Below are positions 51,001 through 59,620 of a stretch of DNA of 64,000 bases, in pieces. The notes under the pieces are model-generated. The model ran no database searches, had not been told where the DNA came from, and was given only the letters and a program-made list of their open reading frames with translations. The DNA lies in assembly GCA_023439835.1 (NCBI GenBank), contig JAEXUW010000011.1:1-64000 (forward strand). Reading direction: 5' to 3'. Position numbers and translations under genes: made by a program. Every line of letters starts with the position of its first letter. Within the stretch, counting starts at the first letter, position 1. The DNA is from Bacillota bacterium (GTDB lineage: Bacteria; Bacillota; Clostridia; Oscillospirales; Ruminococcaceae).

Positions 51001-51501
51001 TTGGCTTTAATAGATGCTTCAACACTGGAACTCAGCGAAAAGGTCGTTGCCATTAACCGTGTTTCTAAAACAGTTAAGGGCGGACGAATCTTCAAGTTCG
51101 CGGCACTCGTTGTAGTCGGCGACGGAAACGGCACAGTCGGTTTCGGACTCGGCAAAGCGGGAGAAGTTCCTGACGCTATCCGTAAGGGTATTGAAGACGC
51201 TAAGAAAAACCTTATCAAGGTTTCTCTGAGAGGAACAACAATTCCTCACGAAATCATCGGTGCATTCGGCGCAGCAAGAGTTCTTATGAAACCTGCCGCT
51301 CCTGGTACTGGTGTTATCGCCGGCGGTCCTGTCCGTGCCGTTATTGAGGTTGCGGGAATCAAGGATATCAGAACAAAATCACTTCGCTCAAACAATGCAT
51401 GCAATGTTGTAAGAGCGACAATCAATGGTCTTGCCGAAGTAAGGTCCGCTAAGGAAGTTGCTGAAAAAAGAGGCAAGACAGTTAAAGAAATCATCGGTTA
51501 A
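51001..51501 (+). CDS. rpsE: 30S ribosomal protein uS5
   Basis: The 166-residue protein contains the dsRBD-like EKVVAINRVSKTVKGGRIFK and the conserved GNGTVGFGLGKAGEVPDAIR and AGGPVRAVIEVAGIKDIRTK. It acts in decoding accuracy and mRNA helicase activity. I place the start at the TTG at 51001, nine bases after AGAGGAGG; an in-frame ATG at 50956 would overlap rplR. Confidence 0.95.
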   Translation: MALIDASTLELSEKVVAINRVSKTVKGGRIFKFAALVVVGDGNGTVGFGLGKAGEVPDAIRKGIEDAKKNLIKVSLRGTTIPHEIIGAFGAARVLMKPAAPGTGVIAGGPVRAVIEVAGIKDIRTKSLRSNNACNVVRATINGLAEVRSAKEVAEKRGKTVKEIIG

Positions 51502-51514
51502 GGAGGAATAGGCT

Positions 51515-51697
51515 ATGGCAAAAGGGCTTAAAATCACATTGGTAAAGAGCCTTGTCGGAAGATCTGACAAACAGATTGCTACTGCTCATTCACTCGGACT
51601 GAAAAAAATCAGGGCTGTAACAATTCAGCCTGATAATGAGCAGACCAAAGGCAAAATCGCAAAAATATCCCACCTCGTCGAGGTAACTGAAGCGTAA
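51515..51697 (+). CDS. rpmD: 50S ribosomal protein uL30
   Basis: The 60-residue protein has LKITLVKSLVGRSDKQIATA followed by HSLGLKKIRAV and ends in a KISHLVEVTEA strand. Normal bacterial length. AAGGAGG is seven bases before the ATG. Confidence 0.96.
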   Translation: MAKGLKITLVKSLVGRSDKQIATAHSLGLKKIRAVTIQPDNEQTKGKIAKISHLVEVTEA

Positions 51698-51716
51698 GCA
51701 AGGAGGTGCGAATCAA

Positions 51717-52157
51717 ATGAAAATTCATGAATTATCACCGGCGCCGGGTTCGACAAAAGAAACTAAGCGTCTGGGAAGAGGTCATGGCTCCGGTCAGGGT
51801 AAAACCGCCGGAAAAGGTCATAAAGGACAGAATGCCCGTTCAGGCGGCGGTGTAAGACCAGGCTTTGAGGGCGGACAGATGCCTCTTGCAAGAAGAATTC
51901 CTAAGAGAGGTTTCAATAATATCTTCGGTACAAACTATGCTGTAATCAATGTTTCGGATCTTGATAAATTCGTTGACGGAACAGTCGTTGATGCAGAAAT
52001 GCTCAAGGCTTCCGGCATCGTTAAGCAGCAGCTTGACGGAATAAAGATTCTCGGTAACGGAGAAATCACAAAAAAGCTGACTGTTAAGGCTGCATCATTC
52101 TCGCAGACAGCAAAGGAAAAGATTGAGAAGGCAGGCGGGAAGGCTGAGGTGATTTAG
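51717..52157 (+). CDS. rplO: 50S ribosomal protein uL15
   Basis: The 146-residue protein starts MKIHELSPAPGSTKETKRLG and has the Gly/Arg-rich extended tail GRGHGSGQGKTAGKGHKGQN, followed by a globular C-terminal half ending AGGKAEVI. It helps late 50S assembly. secY begins one base after its stop. Confidence 0.97.
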   Translation: MKIHELSPAPGSTKETKRLGRGHGSGQGKTAGKGHKGQNARSGGGVRPGFEGGQMPLARRIPKRGFNNIFGTNYAVINVSDLDKFVDGTVVDAEMLKASGIVKQQLDGIKILGNGEITKKLTVKAASFSQTAKEKIEKAGGKAEVI

Positions 52158-52158
52158 T

Positions 52159-53445
52159 GTGTTTGAAACATTTCGGAATGCCTGGAAGGTTCAGGAACTA
52201 AGAAGAAAGCTTCTTTTCACATTATTCATTCTCATCATTTACAGATTAGGTGTGCAAATTGCTGTTCCTTATCTGAATCCGGCGGCTCTCAACGATATGA
52301 TGGGCGACAAGAACAACTTCCTCGGATATATTGATATGCTATCTGGTGGCGCTTTCTCAAAAGCGACAATCTTCGCATTGTCAATCACTCCGTACATCAA
52401 CGCCTCTATCATTATGCAGCTTCTGACCTATGCGCTCCCTCCTCTTGAAAGACTTCAGAAGGAAGGCCCAGAGGGCAGAAAGAAGCTCAACAGAATTACT
52501 CGTTATGTGTCGCTTGCTATTGGATTATTCTTATCCTATGCATTCTATCTGACACTTAAAAAAGCTGGCGCACTTGAATACACAACTGGCTTTAACGGTA
52601 TTTTCTCAGCAATCATTATTATCGCATGCTTCACAGCTGGCGCATCGTTTATCATTTGGCTCGGCGATCAGATTTCAGAAAAGGGTATCGGAAACGGTAT
52701 CTCGCTTATCCTCTTTGCGTCAATCGTATCAAGAGGACCCGCAGCAATGCTTTCATTAAAAGAGTATCTGGATCTGGGTCAGCCTAAGTATTATGTGTTT
52801 GTTCCGCTTATTATCATTATTTTCATTGCCATGATTGCGTTTATTGTACTAATGAACAATTCTGAGAGAAGAATTCCAGTTCAGTACGCTAAGCGTGTTG
52901 TAGGCAGAAAGCAGTACGGCGGGCAGACGACAAACATACCGATTAAGGTTGCGATGAGCGGTGTTCTTCCGATTATCTTTGCTATGTCACTGCTTCAGCT
53001 TCCAGCGACACTTGAGATGTTTATCAAGCCAAAAACTGGCTCCTTCTATGATGGCTTTTTGAAGTTTTTCTCAACGTCAAGCTATCCGTATGCGATACTG
53101 TATTTCTTACTGATTATCGGTTTCAATTATTTCTATGTTTCAATGCAGTATAATCCGATTGAGATTGCAAACAATCTTCGTTCAAACAACGGCGGTATTC
53201 CAGGAATAAGACCCGGAAGGCCAACATCGGAATTTATTGCAAAGGTTCTTTCAAAAATCACTCTCGTCGGCGCTTGCTTCCTCGGTATCATTGCAATATT
53301 CCCGATTTTCTTCCAGAGATGGACGCAAATGAATGTTGCTATGGGTGGAACATCAATTCTAATCATCGTCGGCGTAGCACTTGAAACAGTCAGAACGTTG
53401 GAATCTCAGATGATGATGCGTCATCATAAGGGCTTCCTTGAATAA
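52159..53445 (+). CDS. secY: Protein translocase channel subunit SecY
   Basis: The 428-residue membrane protein starts at GTG and has ten transmembrane helices. Conserved parts include the first helix (LLFTLFILIIYRLGVQIAVP), the ALSITPYINASIIMQLL gate helix, NSERRIPVQYAKRVVG cytoplasmic loop and the C-terminal GIRPGRPTSEFIAKVLSKIT. It forms the SecYEG channel. Its position after rplO and before adk is the usual one. Confidence 0.97.
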   Translation: MFETFRNAWKVQELRRKLLFTLFILIIYRLGVQIAVPYLNPAALNDMMGDKNNFLGYIDMLSGGAFSKATIFALSITPYINASIIMQLLTYALPPLERLQKEGPEGRKKLNRITRYVSLAIGLFLSYAFYLTLKKAGALEYTTGFNGIFSAIIIIACFTAGASFIIWLGDQISEKGIGNGISLILFASIVSRGPAAMLSLKEYLDLGQPKYYVFVPLIIIIFIAMIAFIVLMNNSERRIPVQYAKRVVGRKQYGGQTTNIPIKVAMSGVLPIIFAMSLLQLPATLEMFIKPKTGSFYDGFLKFFSTSSYPYAILYFLLIIGFNYFYVSMQYNPIEIANNLRSNNGGIPGIRPGRPTSEFIAKVLSKITLVGACFLGIIAIFPIFFQRWTQMNVAMGGTSILIIVGVALETVRTLESQMMMRHHKGFLE

Positions 53446-53464
53446 CAGAAGGGGGGAACTTGCT

Positions 53465-54097
53465 GTGAACCTGATTCTTTTGGGAGCACCAGGAGCAGGA
53501 AAAGGCACTCAGGCAGAGGTGATCTGCGATGCTTTGAACATTCCGGCAATATCGACAGGAAATATCATTCGCGAGGCTCTTAAAAACGGAACTGAAACAG
53601 GACTGAAGGCTAAGGCTTTTATGGACGAAGGAAAGCTTGTTCCGGATGAGGTCGTTATCGACATTATCAAAGAACGCCTAGTTCAGGATGACTGTGCAAA
53701 CGGATTTATCCTTGACGGTTTTCCAAGAACTGTTCCTCAGGCTGAAGCTCTCGACAAAATGGGCGTGAATATTGATAAGGTTATCGAAATTTTCGTTGCA
53801 GACGAAACAATTCAGCAGAGACTATCCGGAAGACGCGTCTGTGAAAAGTGCGGAGCATCATATCACACTGAATTCAAGCCTTCAAAGGCAGAGGGCGTTT
53901 GTGACCTTTGCGGCGGGAAAACAATCATCCGAAAGGACGATGAGCCCGAAACCGTAATATCACGCCTGAAAGTTTATCATGAACAGACAGCTCCTCTCAA
54001 AGGCTATTACGAGAAACAAGGTAAGCTTGTATCCGTAATCGGACAGGAAGAGGTATCAGAAACCTCGAAACTGACACTTAAAGCAATCGAGGCGTAA
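53465..54097 (+). CDS. adk: Adenylate kinase (zinc-lid form)
   Basis: The 210-residue enzyme interconverts AMP, ADP and ATP. P-loop LLGAPGAGKGTQAEVI is at the N-terminus, the AMP site at ISTGNIIREALKNGT, and the long lid has a Cys4 zinc knuckle (CEKCGASYHTEF and CDLCGGKT). I place the start at the GTG at 53465 after AAGGGGGG; an upstream in-frame ATG inside secY is unlikely. Confidence 0.95.
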   Translation: MNLILLGAPGAGKGTQAEVICDALNIPAISTGNIIREALKNGTETGLKAKAFMDEGKLVPDEVVIDIIKERLVQDDCANGFILDGFPRTVPQAEALDKMGVNIDKVIEIFVADETIQQRLSGRRVCEKCGASYHTEFKPSKAEGVCDLCGGKTIIRKDDEPETVISRLKVYHEQTAPLKGYYEKQGKLVSVIGQEEVSETSKLTLKAIEA

Positions 54098-54099
54098 AA

Positions 54100-54846
54100 A
54101 TGATTATTGTTAAGTCCAATAAGGAAATTGCAAAAATGCTAAAGGCAGGAAGCATTACTGCCGGTGCTTTGCAGCTGGCCGGGGAATCGATACATTCGGG
54201 CATGACGACACTAGAGCTTGACCGGATTATTAACCGATACATCACTTCTAAGGGTGCGGTTCCTTCATTTCTCGGATACGGTGGCTTCCCCGGAAGCGCA
54301 TGTATATCGATTAATGATGAGGTTATTCACGGTATTCCCGGACCCAGAAAAATTATGGATGGTGACATAGTCAGTGTTGACGTGGGCGCATATATAGACG
54401 GCTATCACGGCGACAGTGCAAAAACATTTGCGGTAGGAAATGTATCAAAGGAAGCGGCGGATCTCATGGCTTCAACCGAAGAAAGTCTGTATAAGGCAAT
54501 CGAATCTGCAAAGCCGGGTGCAAGACTCGGCGACATCGGGCATGCAATTGAGGAGTATAACACCTCAAGGGGATTTTCGGTTGTCAGGCAGTTTGTCGGT
54601 CACGGCATTGGAAGAGAGCTTCATGAGGATCCTGAGGTTCCGAATTTCGGAAAGCCGGGACATGGTGTCAGACTCGTTTCGGGGATGGTTATCGCAATAG
54701 AGCCCATGATTAATCAGGGCGGCGAAGCGGTAAAGGTAATGCCCGACAGGTGGACTGTAAAAACCAGAGACGGCTCGCTATCCGCTCATTTTGAGCATAC
54801 AATTGTAATTACGGCTGACGGAGCGGTTATTTTAACACGACCGTAA
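54100..54846 (+). CDS. map: Methionine aminopeptidase, type I
   Basis: The 248-residue M24 metallopeptidase removes the initiator methionine. Metal and substrate residues appear in SINDEVIHGIPGPRKIMDGD, VDVGAYIDGYHGDSAKTF, GHGIGRELHEDPEVPNFG, IAIEPMINQGG and SAHFEHT. It begins two bases after adk, so the two are translated together. Confidence 0.95.
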   Translation: MIIVKSNKEIAKMLKAGSITAGALQLAGESIHSGMTTLELDRIINRYITSKGAVPSFLGYGGFPGSACISINDEVIHGIPGPRKIMDGDIVSVDVGAYIDGYHGDSAKTFAVGNVSKEAADLMASTEESLYKAIESAKPGARLGDIGHAIEEYNTSRGFSVVRQFVGHGIGRELHEDPEVPNFGKPGHGVRLVSGMVIAIEPMINQGGEAVKVMPDRWTVKTRDGSLSAHFEHTIVITADGAVILTRP

Positions 54847-54859
54847 GGGAGGACGTAAG

Positions 54860-55114
54860 ATGGAAATTTCTCCAGGCTCTGTGGTGAAATCAACCGCCGG
54901 ACATGACAGCGGAAGATATTTTGTTGTTATAAGATGCGAAAAGAGCTTTGTGTATATTTCAGACGGAAAAGAGCGCAAGCTTGAAACCCCGAAAAAGAAA
55001 AACATAAAGCACATCGCAAAAACCGACAGTGTGGTTGAGCTTTTAGAGCTCACAAACAAAAAACTGAGAAAGCTTTTAAATGCATTTTGCGTTTCCTTGA
55101 ATAAAATCGAGTGA
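54860..55114 (+). CDS. KOW-domain (L14e-like) RNA-binding protein
   Basis: The 84-residue protein opens EISPGSVVKSTAGHDSGRYF, a KOW motif, followed by ERKLETPKKKNIKHIAKTDS. The same small gene lies between map and infA in many Clostridia. It probably binds ribosomal RNA, but its role is not established. Confidence 0.82.
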   Translation: MEISPGSVVKSTAGHDSGRYFVVIRCEKSFVYISDGKERKLETPKKKNIKHIAKTDSVVELLELTNKKLRKLLNAFCVSLNKIE

Positions 55115-55167
55115 AAAGTCAAAACTCATAAAAAGCTGACCGTACCAACCGGGGAGGTAGAGTATTC

Positions 55168-55386
55168 TTGTCGAAAGAAGATGTAATTGAGCTTGAAGGC
55201 ACCGTTATAGAAGCGCTTCCGAACGCAATGTTTCAGGTTGAGCTGGCGAACGGTCATAAAATTCTCGCCCATGTTTCCGGAAAACTCAGAATGAACTACA
55301 TTCGAATAGTTCCGGGTGACAAGGTAACGGTTGAAATGTCGCCGTATGATTTGACAAAGGGTAGGATTACCTGGCGTTCAAAATAA
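55168..55386 (+). CDS. infA: Translation initiation factor IF-1
   Basis: The 72-residue OB-fold protein starts at TTG after GGGGAGG. It contains EDVIELEGTVIEALPNAMFQ and HVSGKLRMNYIRIVPGDKVT, both conserved. It binds the 30S A site during initiation. A TTG start is common for infA in this group. Confidence 0.95.
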   Translation: MSKEDVIELEGTVIEALPNAMFQVELANGHKILAHVSGKLRMNYIRIVPGDKVTVEMSPYDLTKGRITWRSK

Positions 55387-55460
55387 GGCGAACTATGAAT
55401 TATTCGGTGGAAACACTGTTTTGGCAGCTTGGCTGCCTTGAGAATTAAGGAGGTATTACA

Positions 55461-55573
55461 ATGAAAGTTAGACCTTCGGTTAAGCCAATGTGTGAAAAAT
55501 GCAAGGTTATTAAGCGCAAAGGAAAATAATGGTAATTTGTGAAAACCCTAAGCATAAACAACGTCAGGGCTAA
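55461..55573 (+). pseudogene. rpmJ: rpmJ (bL36) split by a one-base deletion
   Basis: AAGGAGG precedes an ATG at 55461 giving MKVRPSVKPMCEKCKVIKRK then GK and a stop at 55527-55529, 22 residues instead of 37. The rest of bL36 (MVICENPKHKQRQG, stop at 55571-55573) continues in the next frame. One extra A in the GGAAAATAATGG run at 55521-55532 would restore a full 37-residue protein. The zinc ligands are divided between the halves (CEKC and CENPKH). Since TAATG overlaps stop and start, the second half could be re-initiated. It is either a real frameshift or an error in the A-run. Confidence 0.85.
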
Positions 55574-55603
55574 CAGACCTATAAATGGAGGTGCAGCTAA
55601 AAT

Positions 55604-55972
55604 ATGGCACGTATTTCTGGAATCGACCTGCCTAAAAATAAGAGAATCGAAATCGGTCTCACATATGTTTTTGGCATCGGTCAGAAAACTGCGACAAAGA
55701 TCCTGGATGAAACAGGCGTCAACCCCGACATCCGCGTAAAAGACCTCTCTGAGGACGATGTCGCTAAGCTTCGTGAATACATTGATAAGAACGTAATGGT
55801 TGAGGGTGACCTTCGCCGAACCGTAGCTCTTAACATTAAGAGACTTATCGAAATCGGATGCTATCGCGGAGTGCGTCACCGCAAGGGGCTTCCTGTCAGA
55901 GGACAGAGAACAAAAACTAACGCAAGAACCCGCAAGGGACCTGCTAAGACAATCGCTAACAAGAAGAAGTAA
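55604..55972 (+). CDS. rpsM: 30S ribosomal protein uS13
   Basis: The 122-residue protein starts MARISGIDLPKNKRIEIGLT, contains the helix-two-turn-helix FGIGQKTATKILDETGVNPD and the basic C-terminus GLPVRGQRTKTNARTRKGPA. It forms bridges between the subunits in the head. First gene of the alpha-operon part. Confidence 0.97.
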   Translation: MARISGIDLPKNKRIEIGLTYVFGIGQKTATKILDETGVNPDIRVKDLSEDDVAKLREYIDKNVMVEGDLRRTVALNIKRLIEIGCYRGVRHRKGLPVRGQRTKTNARTRKGPAKTIANKKK

Positions 55973-55987
55973 GGGAGGGATATTTAC

Positions 55988-56392
55988 ATGGCTCAAAAAT
56001 CTGCTGCGAAAAAGACAACGATTAGACGTCGCCGCGAAAGAAAAAACATTGAAGTGGGTGCTGTTCATATCCAGTCAACCTTCAATAACACTATTGTTAC
56101 AATAACAGACGCTCAGGGAAATACAATTTCATGGGCTAGCTCAGGCGGACTAGGCTTCAGAGGTTCAAAGAAGTCAACCCCATTCGCCGCTCAGTCTGCT
56201 GCTGAAACTGCCGCTAAGGCCGCTAAGGAGCATGGTCTGAAAATCGTTGAGGTTTTCGTTAAGGGACCAGGATCAGGCCGTGAAGCTGCTATCAGAGCTT
56301 TACAGTCAGAGGATCTCGAAGTAAGACTTATTAAGGACGTTACTCCGATTCCTCACAACGGATGCCGTCCTCCGAAAAGAAGACGTGTATAA
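55988..56392 (+). CDS. rpsK: 30S ribosomal protein uS11
   Basis: The 134-residue protein has VHIQSTFNNTIVTITDAQGN, SWASSGGLGFRGSKKSTPFA and the C-terminal DVTPIPHNGCRPPKRRRV. It lies on the 30S platform near the E site. GGGAGGG precedes the ATG. Confidence 0.97.
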   Translation: MAQKSAAKKTTIRRRRERKNIEVGAVHIQSTFNNTIVTITDAQGNTISWASSGGLGFRGSKKSTPFAAQSAAETAAKAAKEHGLKIVEVFVKGPGSGREAAIRALQSEDLEVRLIKDVTPIPHNGCRPPKRRRV

Positions 56393-56413
56393 TTAATCTC
56401 AGGAGGTGTAATT

Positions 56414-57010
56414 ATGGCAGTAAGCAAAGAACCTATACTCAAAAAGTGTAAAACATTAGGCATCAGCCCGATGGTTATGGGTATTTCAAAGTCATCAAAG
56501 CGTGACCCTAATGCAAACAAGAGAAGAAAAGTTTCTGAATACGGACTTCAGCTTAAAGAAAAGCAGAAGCTCAAGTTCATATACGGCGTTCTTGAAAAGC
56601 AGTTCTTTCACTATTTCGAAATAGCTGAGAAGATGGAAGGCAAGGCGGGAGAAAACCTTGTTACCTGTCTAGAATCAAGACTTGACAATGTTGTTTACAG
56701 AATGGGACTTGCGCTCACAAGAAGAGAAGCAAGACAGCTTGCAACACACGGTCACTTCAAGATTAACGGCCAGAAGGTTGATATCCCTTCATACAGAGTT
56801 AAGCCGGGAGATGTTATTGCTCTTTGTGATAACAGCAAAAAAAGCCCCAAGTTTAAGGAAATTGTTGAAACAACTAAGGGCAGAATGATTCCTTTATGGC
56901 TGGAGATGGACAAAACTGAGCTTTCAGCTAAGGTAGTCCGTAGCCCTAAGCTTGAGGATATTGATTATGAGATAGCTGAGCATCTCATCGTAGAGCTTTA
57001 TTCGAAATAA
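56414..57010 (+). CDS. rpsD: 30S ribosomal protein uS4 (short, cysteine-free form)
   Basis: The 198-residue protein contains SEYGLQLKEKQKLKFIYGVL, the S4 RNA-binding domain with ESRLDNVVYRMGLALTRREA and GHFKINGQKVDIPSYRVKPG. The N-terminal zinc-binding Cys cluster found in some S4 proteins is absent; only a single early Cys is seen. It nucleates 30S assembly. Confidence 0.96.
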   Translation: MAVSKEPILKKCKTLGISPMVMGISKSSKRDPNANKRRKVSEYGLQLKEKQKLKFIYGVLEKQFFHYFEIAEKMEGKAGENLVTCLESRLDNVVYRMGLALTRREARQLATHGHFKINGQKVDIPSYRVKPGDVIALCDNSKKSPKFKEIVETTKGRMIPLWLEMDKTELSAKVVRSPKLEDIDYEIAEHLIVELYSK

Positions 57011-57134
57011 GCTTGATGGTTTTAAAGCTTTGTTTGGATTTACCTTATATATGCTTTTTAACAGAGCTTCTTTTGATTTGCGAAATGCAAAGGAATTCAT
57101 ACACATAAAGTTGTGCGAAACGGGAGGGTTTTAA

Positions 57135-58088
57135 ATGCTTGAAAAAATAGAAAAGCCGGAAATAGAAACAGTCGAGCTTAAAAGCAACGGAACATACGGA
57201 AAGTTTGTTCTTGAGCCATTAGAGCGCGGCTATGGTACCACCTTGGGCAACAGCCTAAGACGCGTACTGCTCTCCTCGCTGCCCGGTGTCGCTGTTAATT
57301 CTGTAAAGATTGACGGGGTTCACCACGAGCTATCTACAATCCCCGGCGTTAAAGAGGATGTTACCGAAATCATCCTAAATTTAAAGGGACTAACCGCAAA
57401 AATGTACGGTGAGGGGCCTAAGACTATCTATATTGAGTCAGAGGGCGAATGCGAAGTAACCGCAGGCGACATTAAGACTGATTCAGAGGTTGATATTCTT
57501 GTTCCCGATATGCATATTGCTACCCTTGGCGCCGGCGCCAAATTATTCATGGAAATTGTAATCGACAGAGGGCGCGGATATGTTCCCGCTGAGAGAAACA
57601 AACAAACCCTGCAGTCTTCCATCGGTGTTATTGCTGTTGACAGCATTTACACGCCAGTTCATAAGGTTAACTACACAGTCGAAAATACTCGTGTGGGACA
57701 GATAACCGACTATGACAAGCTCACAATTGAGGTATGGACAAATGGTACCGTATCCGCAAAGGAAGCTTTGTCATTATCAGCCAAACTCCTCAACGAGCAC
57801 CTGAACCTGTTTATTGATTTATCCGAAGAACCGGTTCCAGACACCCTTCTCGCCGAAAAAGACGATAAGGGCAAGGAAAAGATTTTAGAGATGACCATTG
57901 AGGAACTTGACTTGTCTGTGCGTTCGTTCAATTGTCTGAAACGAGCAGGAATCAACACCGTGAACGATCTGATTGAGAAATCAGAGGAAGAAATGATGAA
58001 GGTAAGAAACCTCGGAAAGAAGTCATTTGACGAAGTGAAGGAAAAGCTGAGCTCGCTCGGTTTTCACCTGAGCTCTGAAGAGGAATAA
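57135..58088 (+). CDS. rpoA: RNA polymerase alpha subunit
   Basis: The 317-residue protein has the N-terminal assembly domain (GYGTTLGNSLRRVLLSSLPG, RGRGYVPAERNK, VHKVNYTVENTRVGQITDYD) and the C-terminal domain that binds UP elements and activators (EELDLSVRSFNCLKRAGINT, KVRNLGKKSFDEVKEKL). GGGAGGG precedes the ATG. A 124-base gap separates it from rpsD, without a clear promoter. Confidence 0.97.
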   Translation: MLEKIEKPEIETVELKSNGTYGKFVLEPLERGYGTTLGNSLRRVLLSSLPGVAVNSVKIDGVHHELSTIPGVKEDVTEIILNLKGLTAKMYGEGPKTIYIESEGECEVTAGDIKTDSEVDILVPDMHIATLGAGAKLFMEIVIDRGRGYVPAERNKQTLQSSIGVIAVDSIYTPVHKVNYTVENTRVGQITDYDKLTIEVWTNGTVSAKEALSLSAKLLNEHLNLFIDLSEEPVPDTLLAEKDDKGKEKILEMTIEELDLSVRSFNCLKRAGINTVNDLIEKSEEEMMKVRNLGKKSFDEVKEKLSSLGFHLSSEEE

Positions 58089-58116
58089 CAAACCATACAG
58101 GTAAGGAGTGATATCT

Positions 58117-58458
58117 ATGCCAGGCACAAGAAAATTGGGCAGAGCAACCGATCATAGAAAGGCAATGCTAAGAGCTATGGTCACATATCTGCTTGAAAAC
58201 GGTAAGATTGAAACAACTGTAACAAGAGCCAAAGAGGTTAGTGCGATGACCGAGAAGATGATTACTATCGGGAAGACAGGCGACCTCCACTCCAAGCGTC
58301 AGGTACTTGCATACGTTACAAAAGAAAACGTTGCAAAGAAGCTGTTTGATGAAATATCACCGAAATACGCTGAGCGTAACGGCGGATATACAAGAGTAAT
58401 AAAAATCGGCCCTCGTCGTGGAGATGCAGCCGAGATGGCAATTATAGAGTTGGTATAA
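58117..58458 (+). CDS. rplQ: 50S ribosomal protein bL17
   Basis: The 113-residue protein starts MPGTRKLGRATDHRKAMLRA, shows ETTVTRAKEVSAMTEKMITI and ends GGYTRVIKIGPRRGDAAEMA plus a short strand. AAGGAG is well placed for the ATG at 58117; the ATG nine bases earlier is too close. It is the last gene of the operon, closed by a strong terminator. Confidence 0.97.
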   Translation: MPGTRKLGRATDHRKAMLRAMVTYLLENGKIETTVTRAKEVSAMTEKMITIGKTGDLHSKRQVLAYVTKENVAKKLFDEISPKYAERNGGYTRVIKIGPRRGDAAEMAIIELV

Positions 58459-58474
58459 TTTTATATCGTAAATA

Positions 58475-58507
58475 AGCCGCGGGAGTGAAAGCTTCCGCGG
58501 CTTTTTC
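58475..58507 (+). terminator. Terminator of the ribosomal protein operon
   Basis: AGCCGCGGgAG pairs with CTtCCGCGGCT and is followed by TTTTTCG. Strong G-C stem. Confidence 0.9.
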
Positions 58508-58513
58508 GTGCAA

Positions 58514-58548
58514 CAAAAAAACCGCCCCCGATTATCGAGGGCAGTTTT
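58514..58548 (-). terminator. Terminator of the ilvBNC operon
   Basis: On the minus strand AAAACTGCCCTCGA pairs, with two G-U wobbles, with TCGGGGGCGGTTTT, then TTTTG. It lies directly after ilvC. Confidence 0.8.
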
Positions 58549-58555
58549 AAATTTA

Positions 58556-59557
58556 TTATTCTTTGTTATCCTCATGCCATGAGTACATTTTTCTAAGCTC
58601 TGCTCCGACCTCTTCAAGCTGCTGCTCAGCTTCAAGACGGCGCATTGATGAGAAATGTGCTCTTCCCATTTTATTTTCTGTTATGAAATCTCTAGCGAAG
58701 GTACCGTCCTGAATATCTCTTAGAACCTTCTTCATTGCCTTTTTGGTTTCGTCGGTAATAATCTTTGGGCCTGTAATATAATCGCCGTATTCAGCAGTGT
58801 CAGATACGGAATATCTCATATACTTAAAGCCGCCCTGATAGATAAGGTCAACGATAAGCTTCATTTCATGAACACACTCAAAATATGCGTTCTGCGGGTC
58901 ATAGCCTGCCTCAACGAGAGTTTCAAATCCAGCTCTCATCAAAGCTGTTACACCACCACAGAGAACAGCCTGTTCGCCAAAGAGGTCAGTTTCAGTCTCC
59001 TGACGGAAGGATGTTTCAAGAACGCCTGCTCTTGCGCCGCCGATACCGTCAGCATAAGCCAGTGCAGTCTGCTGAGCGTGACCTGTTGCGTCCTGATGAA
59101 CGGCAAACAGACAGGGAACGCCTTTTCCGGCAACATACTCCGAACGTACAGTGTGTCCGGGTCCTTTTGGTGCAACCATTATAACGTCAACATCTGACGG
59201 AGGAATAATCTGACCGAAATGAATGTTGAATCCATGTGCGAACATGAGAGTTTTTCCAGCAGTTAAATGCTGCTTAATGCTCTGGTTATAAAGGTCAGCC
59301 TGCTTTTCATCGTTAATGAGAATCATAATAATGTCAGCCGCCTTAGCCGCATCAGCCGCCACCATAACCTTAAGTCCGGCAGCCTCAGCTCTTGCCCAAG
59401 ATTTGCTTCCCTCATAAAGACCGACAACAACGTCAACGCCGCTCTCATGAAGGTTAAGTGAATGTGCATGTCCCTGGCTTCCATAGCCGATTACAGCGAC
59501 GGTTTTCCCGTTTAGAAAAGATTTGTCGCAGTCCACCTGATAAAAGATTTTTGCCAT
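58556..59557 (-). CDS. ilvC: Ketol-acid reductoisomerase
   Basis: The 333-residue class I enzyme converts acetolactate to dihydroxyisovalerate (and acetohydroxybutyrate to its isoleucine analog) with NAD(P)H and Mg. Rossmann motif VAVIGYGSQGHAHSLNLHES is at the N-terminus, VIMVAPKGPGHTVRSEY in the middle, and the knotted domain holds FGEQAVLCGG and NAYFECVHEMKLIVDLIYQG. It is the last gene of ilvB-ilvN-ilvC. Confidence 0.95.
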   Translation of the reverse strand: MAKIFYQVDCDKSFLNGKTVAVIGYGSQGHAHSLNLHESGVDVVVGLYEGSKSWARAEAAGLKVMVAADAAKAADIIMILINDEKQADLYNQSIKQHLTAGKTLMFAHGFNIHFGQIIPPSDVDVIMVAPKGPGHTVRSEYVAGKGVPCLFAVHQDATGHAQQTALAYADGIGGARAGVLETSFRQETETDLFGEQAVLCGGVTALMRAGFETLVEAGYDPQNAYFECVHEMKLIVDLIYQGGFKYMRYSVSDTAEYGDYITGPKIITDETKKAMKKVLRDIQDGTFARDFITENKMGRAHFSSMRRLEAEQQLEEVGAELRKMYSWHEDNKE

Positions 59558-59620
59558 TTTTGTTTTCCTCCTTGCCCTTTCGGACGATTTATTAAATTAC
59601 ACTTTCAGTGAATTAATAGG

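Noticed and set aside
55445..56068. 207-residue minus-strand frame across rpmJ-rpsM-rpsK
   Set aside because: It is a shadow of conserved ribosomal genes and has no start signal.
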